Positions 8,771-16,086 of a stretch of 64,000 nucleotides of DNA are shown piece after piece (position 1 is the first letter of the stretch; each line of letters starts with the position of its first letter). The position numbers and the translations under genes were made by a program. The stretch lies in assembly GCA_022826865.1 (NCBI GenBank), contig JAJDUC010000106.1, forward strand, positions 1-64,000, written 5' to 3'. The notes under the pieces are model-generated. The model ran no database searches. It was not told the DNA's origin and saw nothing but the letters and a program-made list of their open reading frames with translations. This DNA comes from Anaerolineae bacterium (GTDB lineage Bacteria; Chloroflexota; Anaerolineae; Aggregatilineales; Phototrophicaceae).

Positions 8771-9641
8771 GCGAGAACAACAGACCCAGGGCAATCAGGC
8801 CGCCGCCAATCCACAACGACGACGTCATCGCCTGCCCGAGGATTAACGCCGATAGCAGCACGCCGACCAGCGGCTGCGCGAAGAAGAAGAGCGAGGCGAC
8901 AGTCGCTGGCACGAGAGCAAATGCTCGATTCCACAAGAGCAGGGCCAGCGCTGTCGATACCAAGCCCAGATAGAGCACGCCCAGGACGATACCCGGATCC
9001 AGGCTAACGACGGGCCGCCGCGTCAATTCGATGAGGCTCGCCGGGATGGCGATCAGCAATCCACCAAACAGAGCGACGACGGTCACGGTTAGAGTTGGCA
9101 GTGGATGCCGCAGAGACAGACGGCGCACAAGCACCGAATACAAACCCCAGGTCAAGGCGGAAACCGCCAGGAAGACATCGCCGACGAAGGTTTCCGAGCT
9201 GAAATCCGCCCGGCCCGGATCAAGAATCGCCAGAACGCCGACAGACGCCAGGATGATCGCGCCCAGCCTCAGGATTGTCAGTCTTTCGCGCAAGATGATG
9301 AGGGCGAAGAGGACGACAAAAGCCGGAGACGCGCTCGTGACCAGCGCGCCGTTGACCGCCGTTGACAGGTCCGTACCGACGAACTGTGTGCCCAAGCTGA
9401 TACCGAGCCCGGCTATGCCGACCAACAGTAGATTTCGCAGGCCGGCGCCGCTTGGAAAGGCATGTCCGCGCCTCCGCTCGAGCGGGAGTAAAACCAACAG
9501 CGCCAGCAGAATGCGCAGCGTGAGCAAAGTAAAAGGCGGTATCGCTTCCAGCGTCAAGTCGGAGACCACATACATGCCGCCCCAGATACTCGCTGCCGCG
9601 ATGCCATAAATCGCGCCGCGCCACAGGCTAGAATTTGCCAT
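8721..9641 (-). CDS. EamA-family drug/metabolite transporter (DMT superfamily)
   Basis: A 306-aa membrane protein with about ten hydrophobic helices in two homologous EamA halves. The first begins IYGIAAASIWGGMYVVSDL. The second begins VGDVFLAVSALTWGLYSVLV and includes LGLVSTALALLLWNRA and SLFFFAQPLVGVLLSALILG. Such proteins usually export small metabolites. The start is ATG at 9641; the frame is open to 9767, but those residues are not membrane-like. It is convergent with the kinase gene, with a 50-nt overlap, and divergent from the TIR-NACHT gene. Confidence 0.9.
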   Translation of the reverse strand: MANSSLWRGAIYGIAAASIWGGMYVVSDLTLEAIPPFTLLTLRILLALLVLLPLERRRGHAFPSGAGLRNLLLVGIAGLGISLGTQFVGTDLSTAVNGALVTSASPAFVVLFALIILRERLTILRLGAIILASVGVLAILDPGRADFSSETFVGDVFLAVSALTWGLYSVLVRRLSLRHPLPTLTVTVVALFGGLLIAIPASLIELTRRPVVSLDPGIVLGVLYLGLVSTALALLLWNRAFALVPATVASLFFFAQPLVGVLLSALILGQAMTSSLWIGGGLIALGLLFSLIRSPNAKEPSRTVNA

Positions 9642-9775
9642 ACCAAGAGCGCTCCCCGCTCGTTGCAGCGCAAGAATACTATCGCAGGCGCTCGTCTCCT
9701 GAAAGGCTGCCCCGCCGCGGAACTGATGAGAATTGAGCCCGCATCGCAGAACGCGCTGGACGCCCAAGAGTATAA

Positions 9776-12700
9776 TTGGAAAGTGAATATGCGCGTTTCG
9801 GCACGATAAGGGGTTCCGTCATCAACGAGAGCTTGGTTTTTGTTTCCTACCATAATATCGACCTTGATTATGCTTTCCGGCTTTCGACCCGCTTGATTAG
9901 CTACTATCGCAATATCTGGCTCGATCGCTTCGCAATCGCGCCTTTGGCCGACTGGGCGGCGGGGATTCGGGAAGCGCGCAACCGGGCGACAGCTGCGATT
10001 GCAATCATATCGGACAGCTACCTTGATTCGGCCTATTGCCGCGCGGAATTTGAGCATTTCCAGGCGAGCGGCATCCCGGTCACCGCGGTGATAGCGCGCG
10101 ATTTCTCCACCGAAATGATCGCCGACTTCGCCTTCAACGACTGGGTCGACTTTCGCCGCTGGTTTGACGATCCCAGTGACCGCAGCCTCGAGAATCTGCT
10201 GAGCCAGATGCCGCCGGTCGAAAGCGCGGCCGGGACAGGCGAACGCCAGGACGCTCTGCGCAGCTTCATTCAGGCGTCCGAGTTGGCCTTGGCAAAGATG
10301 CCCAGCTCCTGGGCCGCTCTTCGCAACAGCGACGGGCCGGGCGCGGCGGAAATACGCCCTCGCATGCTGCAAAGCAGTCTGATCACGGCCGGCGACTTCA
10401 CGGCGCAGAAAGCGGGCGCTTCGCTTGCGGTGGAGGATCTGCTGCAGTGGTCCGCCGACGAGCCCCAATTCGTCGTCAGAGGCGAAGCCGGCGGCGGCAA
10501 AACCTTTTACGCGCGGCTCCTGGCGCTGGCCCAGGCGCATCAGGCGCTCTCGGATACTGAAGAAGCTGTGCCATTTTGGATCGATCTGGCGGGATGGAAT
10601 GGGCAATACGATAGTTTTGAGGCCTTCATGGAAGCGCAATGGCCGCTACTGTCTTATTGGCAGCACTGGTTGGAGAGCAATCCGGCCTTAATCGTATTTG
10701 ACCATTGGAATGATCTCTGCGCGGCCAACCCGATATTCGCGGGCGAAGCCAGCCAATGGATTGATGGCAACCCGAATCAGCGCATTGTGCTGCTTTCAGA
10801 GCGGGCCGGGCCCGGCGATCCAAACCTGCCCTGCCTGCGGATCAACCGCCCAACAACCGCATTCGCGCAAAAGCTCGCCAGCGGCTGCCTCATGCTGGAT
10901 CAACAGAGCGCCTTTCGGCAATTGCTGCGCGAAAAGGCCACGTTCATCGAAGAAAGTCAATTGGCCCAAATTGCGATCGGTATGGAACTGTTCGCGACCG
11001 ACCGGGCGCTTGCCTTCAATCACTGGCAAGCGGACCCGATGCCTGCGCTGCTGACGAACCGCCTGCAGCAGCTCCCCGCGGTGGCCAATGGTCTGAACGC
11101 GGCGCAGATTCTTGGGGCGCTGCGCGGGCTCGCCTGGTCGATGATGCTGCAAGACAATCATCGTTTTATGGCGCGCGCCGCCGCAGAATATCAGTTGGGC
11201 GACAGCCGCATCATCGATGCCGCGCTGGATCTGGGCCTCTTGAGCGCTTGCGGCGACCGGCTTCGCTTCGAGTCAATCGTCATGCAGCGCTTTCTTGCCG
11301 TCGAGAATCTAAAGCAGGACGGACTAATCAAGTATTTGACCCGGCCCGAGTTCGCCGACAGCGGACGCGTCGAGCAGAAGTGGGACGGCCTGGTTCTGAT
11401 CGCGGTCGACTCCGTGCCGGAAGATAGCCGCCTCCGCATCATAGACCAGATTGCCGACATTGACCCCTTCCTCGCTGTTATGTGCCTGCGACGAATCATG
11501 CCGCTGTACAAGGAAAACGCGGAAGGGCTGATCGCCAAGCTTCTGCGCTTGTGCGCCCAAAATCCAAACGCGCAGGGCGCTCTGCGCGCAACGCTCGCCG
11601 GCTTGCCCGATCCCGACTTGACGACAGTGATGATGCTGGGGCAGATGAGTCGCTTCAGCAATTCACAGCAACTCTGGCTCTGGCGCGAGGTGAGCGCGCT
11701 GCAGCTGGAATTGCCGGTGGACTTTTTGAATATCGTAAGCGAGCTCGACCGCCAGTCGGCTATTTCCGTTGCGGACCAGGTCGCCGACTACAACTTGTCG
11801 CTGGCCGTGGCCTGGCTCGTGAAACTCGCCCAGGGGGCGGACAAGAATCTGCGCCAAAACGCGATCTGGATGCTCGGCGAGATCAAATATCTGCCGACGG
11901 CGATCCTGCTGCTGGATTATCTCGAAGATCCCTATCGCAGCGACCAAAGTGAAGTTCTACTCGCGCTGATGAAATTCGCCTATTCCGAAATCCTGGTTCG
12001 GGTCTTGCAGTGGTCGCAGGAAAATCCCGCCCAGCGTAAATCTGTTGTTGCGGCGCTGGCCGCCCGCGGTCGCCTGGTCACAAGCCGCCTTCTCTCATTT
12101 GCCGACGCCCGCAAATTGACGCTCAATCCTGAATTCTACGAGATTGCGGCAAATACAAATGAAACTGATATCGCGCTCGGTTTGGCCGGGGTCATCGGTC
12201 AACGTACGACGCTGCCGGAGTCGCTCGAACTGGCGATCATGCGCCAGAAAAATGCGAGTGAGCTGGAGCGGCGTATCGCCGGCGCCATTAAGCATCTGCC
12301 CAATCGCGAGGGGCTCCAGCAACTGCTCGAGAACATTGTATTGGTCCTGGAAAATCCGCCAGAGTCCACCGTGCTGGCCGGCAGCAACATTGAGGCGCTC
12401 CTCTATGGCAAGCCGCTCTTCGATGAATTCAGCGCGCAGACTGTAGGGACGCATTATGCCACGATCCCGGACGATTTGGCGCAGCAACTCCAACACGCCG
12501 ACTGGCAAAAACGGCAGCGCGCGCTCAGTAGCCTGGTCGACCAGCCGGCTGACCTCGCTCTGCCAATCCTCCTGGAGATGAAGGACGACGAAGACAAGCG
12601 CCTGCGGCTGGCCGTTTACGAAAGCCTGTCCCGCTTCGATGATGAAACCGCGGCGCAGACGGCGCTCATGGCGGCGCTGGAGGATGCAGACCCCGATATC

Positions 12701-13765
12701 ATCGAAGCGGCGACGGGCCTCCTCCAAACGATGAAAGGTATCGACTGCCAGGCCTTGATTGAGCTGCTAAGCAGCGCCCGCCCGGCGACTGTCGCCGCCG
12801 CCATTGAGCTTCTGGCGGAGGCAAAATATGTGGTGGCGGCGCCTGAATTGCGTCGATTGCTGGATGACAGCCGTCTCGCCGCCGAGGGCGAGGCGACGAT
12901 CGGCCAGCGCGCGCGCGCCGCCCTGAACGCTCTTGAAAAATCGCATAGCGCCGGGGCAATCCCGCGGACCGACAGCGCGACCAGCGGGCCCGAGCCGGCC
13001 AGTTACGGCGACGAAGAAAAGATAAGGCGTACACTCCAGGTCTTGCGCGATGACGACTGGGGGCGGGCCCAGAAGGCGGCGCGCTTTCTGCGTAAATTTG
13101 CCCGACACTTGCGAGGCAGCGGCAACCCCAAGATCTTGCCATTGCTGCTTGAAGCGCTTGAGGACAGCAACTGGAGCGTTCGTTGGGCCTCCGCCGAGGC
13201 GCTAGCGATGTTGCAGGATCGCGCCGCAATCCCCAAGTTGGCGCATTGCCTTTCCGACTCGCATTGGATTGTGCAGGCAACGGCGATCCGCGCCCTGGCG
13301 GAGTTAGGCGCCAGCGAAGAAGCCGCGCGCATCGCGCCTCTGCTGCGGAGTCCTCATAAAGCCCTGCGCGAAGCGGCGGCGGAAGCCCTTGGCCAATTGG
13401 GTGATACGCGGGTCATTCCGGCGCTCGGCGACGCCTTGAAAAACGATGCCGATGAATTCTTGCGCTTGGCCGCGCTGAAGTCGATTTATCAAATCAATGC
13501 CGCCGCCGCCCGCCCCTGGCTTGATCTCGCGCTCAGCGACGGCTGTTTGCACTTGCGCCTGTTTGCCATGAAAAGATTGGCGCCACAGATGAATGAGAGC
13601 GACCTGCCCATCCTCCAAGAATTGCTGATCGAAGATGAAACGCCCTCATGGGAAAGTGTATCGCTGCGCGATCTCGCCATTGAGACTTTGCAGCGAATCG
13701 ACAGCGCAGAAAGCCGGGCCCTGCTTCAATATGGCGCTGCGTTGGAAGGGCGAAACGGCGAATGA
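9776..13765 (+). CDS. TIR - NACHT NTPase - HEAT repeat protein (putative immune sensor/effector)
   Basis: Large 1329-aa multidomain protein. Residues ~18-145 form a TIR domain (LVFVSYHNIDLDYAF; W60; SDSYLDSAYCRAEF, with E91 at the position of the NAD-cleaving glutamate in active TIRs). Residues ~230-420 are a STAND/NACHT-type NTPase with Walker A GEAGGGKT (236-243) and a divergent Walker B ALIVFDHWND (304-313). A long helical region follows, then HEAT/PBS-lyase-type repeats at ~880-1060 and ~1080-1310. Known biology: such proteins sense an invader through repeats, oligomerise and use TIR to deplete NAD+. The start is uncertain: TTG 9776 as given, or TTG 9833, where the TIR begins. It is the first gene of a four-gene operon; its stop overlaps the next start as ATGA. 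Confidence 0.85.
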   Translation: MESEYARFGTIRGSVINESLVFVSYHNIDLDYAFRLSTRLISYYRNIWLDRFAIAPLADWAAGIREARNRATAAIAIISDSYLDSAYCRAEFEHFQASGIPVTAVIARDFSTEMIADFAFNDWVDFRRWFDDPSDRSLENLLSQMPPVESAAGTGERQDALRSFIQASELALAKMPSSWAALRNSDGPGAAEIRPRMLQSSLITAGDFTAQKAGASLAVEDLLQWSADEPQFVVRGEAGGGKTFYARLLALAQAHQALSDTEEAVPFWIDLAGWNGQYDSFEAFMEAQWPLLSYWQHWLESNPALIVFDHWNDLCAANPIFAGEASQWIDGNPNQRIVLLSERAGPGDPNLPCLRINRPTTAFAQKLASGCLMLDQQSAFRQLLREKATFIEESQLAQIAIGMELFATDRALAFNHWQADPMPALLTNRLQQLPAVANGLNAAQILGALRGLAWSMMLQDNHRFMARAAAEYQLGDSRIIDAALDLGLLSACGDRLRFESIVMQRFLAVENLKQDGLIKYLTRPEFADSGRVEQKWDGLVLIAVDSVPEDSRLRIIDQIADIDPFLAVMCLRRIMPLYKENAEGLIAKLLRLCAQNPNAQGALRATLAGLPDPDLTTVMMLGQMSRFSNSQQLWLWREVSALQLELPVDFLNIVSELDRQSAISVADQVADYNLSLAVAWLVKLAQGADKNLRQNAIWMLGEIKYLPTAILLLDYLEDPYRSDQSEVLLALMKFAYSEILVRVLQWSQENPAQRKSVVAALAARGRLVTSRLLSFADARKLTLNPEFYEIAANTNETDIALGLAGVIGQRTTLPESLELAIMRQKNASELERRIAGAIKHLPNREGLQQLLENIVLVLENPPESTVLAGSNIEALLYGKPLFDEFSAQTVGTHYATIPDDLAQQLQHADWQKRQRALSSLVDQPADLALPILLEMKDDEDKRLRLAVYESLSRFDDETAAQTALMAALEDADPDIIEAATGLLQTMKGIDCQALIELLSSARPATVAAAIELLAEAKYVVAAPELRRLLDDSRLAAEGEATIGQRARAALNALEKSHSAGAIPRTDSATSGPEPASYGDEEKIRRTLQVLRDDDWGRAQKAARFLRKFARHLRGSGNPKILPLLLEALEDSNWSVRWASAEALAMLQDRAAIPKLAHCLSDSHWIVQATAIRALAELGASEEAARIAPLLRSPHKALREAAAEALGQLGDTRVIPALGDALKNDADEFLRLAALKSIYQINAAAARPWLDLALSDGCLHLRLFAMKRLAPQMNESDLPILQELLIEDETPSWESVSLRDLAIETLQRIDSAESRALLQYGAALEGRNGE

Positions 13766-15441
13766 AGATTTTTGTCAGCTACGCCCGTGTCGACAAGGCC
13801 TTTTGCATTCGCATCATCGAGACCTTGCATGCGCACGATGTCTGGTACGATCAGCGGCTCAACACCGGGCAAGACTGGTGGAAGGAGATTCTGCGCCGGC
13901 TCGATTGGTGCGATCTGTTTGTATACCTGCTTTCGCCGGATTCAGTGGCGTCGCGCTATTGCCGCCGGGAGTTGGAAGTCGCGCTGCAGCTGCGGCGTGA
14001 GATCGTGCCCGTACTGATCGACCGCAGCACGGTGCTGCCAGCGAAAATTAAGGACTGGCAATTTGTTGACCTGTCCGATAGCTTGACCGTGGAAAATGTC
14101 TCGCTGCTGCTGAACGCCATATTGATTGCGGAACGCCGGCGCAGCGCAGCCGCAGCCAACGGCGGCGAACCCGCTCCCGCGTCATCCGACAACCCGGTAG
14201 ATTTGGTCAGCGAAGGCGTTAAGGCGCTGGAAAAGGGCGATTACGACAAGGCCATCGTCCTGCTGAAGCAAGCGCAGGCCAGCGGCTACCGTTCGCGTTT
14301 TGTTCCCTTGGACAAATTGCTGCGGGTCGCGGAATCCGCCGTCGCCGGTCGGTCAAACTCCCGCGAATTAGAGCGAGAGTATCAACATATCGTCGCCCTG
14401 TTCGCCTTTGAAAGCACGCGGCAAATGGCCTGCGAAGCCTTGGCCGAGTTCCAAAAAGAGTTTGGCAATTACGACCCGCAGAACCTGAGGCGATTCTGCA
14501 AATCGGGCGACAGCGCGACAATGGGCATCTCCGATACGGTCAAAGCTTCCGGCATCTTGACCGCGCCGCGGCCGCAGACGCCTGTAAAAACGGCGCGGCA
14601 AGCGCTGGTAAAGGCCGAAGCGCTAACCGCGACGAGCCAGGCCTTGGCCGACGCGCCGCAGAATCAGGCTTTCCTGCGCGCCCGATCGGCCGCCCTCGCC
14701 TTCGATGAGCCGAGCGCGGTCAAAGAGATTTTGCCCATGCTACAATGGTGTGACATTGCGCATGGCAGCGTCACCATCTCCAGCCTTGTCGGCGCCGATG
14801 AAGACTTCGGCGAAATCACCGAGCAAGTTGACAACTTTGTCATGAGCAAGTATCCGGTGACTAATGCGCAATTCGACATCTTTGTCCAAGCGCAGGACGG
14901 TTACAAGAATCCGCGCTGGTGGAGCCATTCGGCGCATGCGCAGCGCTGGTTCAAGCTAGGCAAGGGCGCTGCCGGCTCGCGTTTTAGCGGTGACAGCCTG
15001 CCACGCGAAAATGTCAACTGGTATGAGGCGATGGCATTTGCCAATTGGCTGGGAGATATGCTGAAGATGAAGATCGCGCTGCCGACAATTGCGCAATGGC
15101 AGCGCGCCGCCAAAGGCGATGACGATCGTTATTTCCCCTGGGGCGACGAATACCATGAGGAGCATTGCAACACGCTGGAGACGGGTTTGAAGACTACTAC
15201 GCCGGTCGATCGCTATCACAAAGGCATCAGTCCTTACGGCGTTTTTGACCTGGCGGGCAACATCTGGGAATGGACGCTGAACACAGCGGCGGCCGCAGAA
15301 GACGGGCGCGACTACCGCCGGGCGGTCGCCGGCGGCAGCTTCGTCAGTCCTTGCGACCGCGCCCAGACCTCCTTTCGCTATTACCTCGACCCGCGTGTGC
15401 GGTATTCATCCATAGGCTTTCGCCTGGTCGGCTTGACATGA
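13762..15441 (+). CDS. TIR domain - helical linker - formylglycine-generating-enzyme-like (FGE/SUMF1) protein
   Basis: A 559-aa protein with three parts. Residues 1-125 are a TIR domain (MKIFVSYARVDKAFC, W40, CRREL with E70 at the catalytic glutamate position). Residues ~150-320 form a helical region, partly repeat-like (VDLVSEGVKALEKGDYDKA). Residues ~325-559 form an FGE-sulfatase / C-type-lectin-like domain (MSKYPVTNAQFDIFV, ENVNWYEAMAFANWLG, FDLAGNIWEWT, GGSFVSPCDR, SSIGFRLVG). Catalytic FGEs carry two cysteines near the last motif. Only C531 is visible there, so the domain probably binds ligand or partner rather than oxidising cysteine. It overlaps the previous gene by 4 nt, consistent with translational coupling. 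Confidence 0.85.
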   Translation: MKIFVSYARVDKAFCIRIIETLHAHDVWYDQRLNTGQDWWKEILRRLDWCDLFVYLLSPDSVASRYCRRELEVALQLRREIVPVLIDRSTVLPAKIKDWQFVDLSDSLTVENVSLLLNAILIAERRRSAAAANGGEPAPASSDNPVDLVSEGVKALEKGDYDKAIVLLKQAQASGYRSRFVPLDKLLRVAESAVAGRSNSRELEREYQHIVALFAFESTRQMACEALAEFQKEFGNYDPQNLRRFCKSGDSATMGISDTVKASGILTAPRPQTPVKTARQALVKAEALTATSQALADAPQNQAFLRARSAALAFDEPSAVKEILPMLQWCDIAHGSVTISSLVGADEDFGEITEQVDNFVMSKYPVTNAQFDIFVQAQDGYKNPRWWSHSAHAQRWFKLGKGAAGSRFSGDSLPRENVNWYEAMAFANWLGDMLKMKIALPTIAQWQRAAKGDDDRYFPWGDEYHEEHCNTLETGLKTTTPVDRYHKGISPYGVFDLAGNIWEWTLNTAAAAEDGRDYRRAVAGGSFVSPCDRAQTSFRYYLDPRVRYSSIGFRLVGLT

Positions 15442-15498
15442 ACGCGAGACGCAACTGAAATCGAACGCAGACGCAACAAGCGTGAAGGGAATGCAAAA

Positions 15499-16011
15499 GT
15501 GGATTCGAGCGAACGAAGTCTAAACAAGGCCGGGCCATTCCGTCCCGATATCAACATTGACATTGACCACCTGTCGGTGACGGGTCACGTCGTCTTCGCC
15601 GGGCGCGATGGCCAGGTCAAGGTGCAGACCGGCGGCGATGTCGCGCAGCATACGAATCAGACGGTGACAGTGGGCGGGGTCGAAACCACGCCGCAAGAAT
15701 TTGATATGATGTTGCAGTGCTTTCGCAACGTCGAGGACACGATAAAGAAGCAGGATATGCTGCCGGAATCGCGCGAAGCGGCTATGCACGATTTGCAGAC
15801 TGTGGAAGCGCAACTGACCACGCCCAAGAAACCCAATACACGGCTCCTGCTGCGCGCGGCGAAATCCCTGTTGCGCTTCTCCCCAGCTTTGACCGCCGCC
15901 GCCTTGACCCTGTTCGATCAACCGCTCGTGGGCGCAATTATGGCCAGCGCCGGCGAAGTCGCCATCAACTTTCACGAAGCAATCTCCCGCAATCGCGCCA
16001 AAAAAATCTGA
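15499..16011 (+). CDS. Small protein of the TIR/NACHT operon with GHVxFAGxD motif and hydrophobic C-terminal helices
   Basis: Not a family I can name. The 170-aa product begins at GTG 15499 with GAAGGGA upstream. Residues 16-48 look like short beta strands and include LSVTGHVVFAGRDGQVKV. A closely matching segment, ISAGGHVIFAGQDVNIV, occurs in the NACHT protein encoded next. Residues 60-115 are amphipathic helix. Residues ~118-160 are two hydrophobic helices (LLRFSPALTAAALTLF; LVGAIMASAGEVAINF). Inference: the shared strand motif may let it co-assemble with the downstream NTPase, while the hydrophobic tail could be membrane-acting. The position between two TIR/NACHT genes supports a role in the same system. 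Confidence 0.6.
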   Translation: MDSSERSLNKAGPFRPDINIDIDHLSVTGHVVFAGRDGQVKVQTGGDVAQHTNQTVTVGGVETTPQEFDMMLQCFRNVEDTIKKQDMLPESREAAMHDLQTVEAQLTTPKKPNTRLLLRAAKSLLRFSPALTAAALTLFDQPLVGAIMASAGEVAINFHEAISRNRAKKI

Positions 16012-16086
16012 GCGCAGCCGCGTCCATCGTGCCATACTGAAAGGCGCAAAACCCGGTCTGGCGCAAGCCGGCGCGCCCGCCGCGTA

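Noticed and set aside
9554-10639. Minus-strand open frame of 361 codons across the EamA start and the TIR domain
   Set aside because: Its sequence is arginine-rich and motif-free, and it overlaps two real genes.
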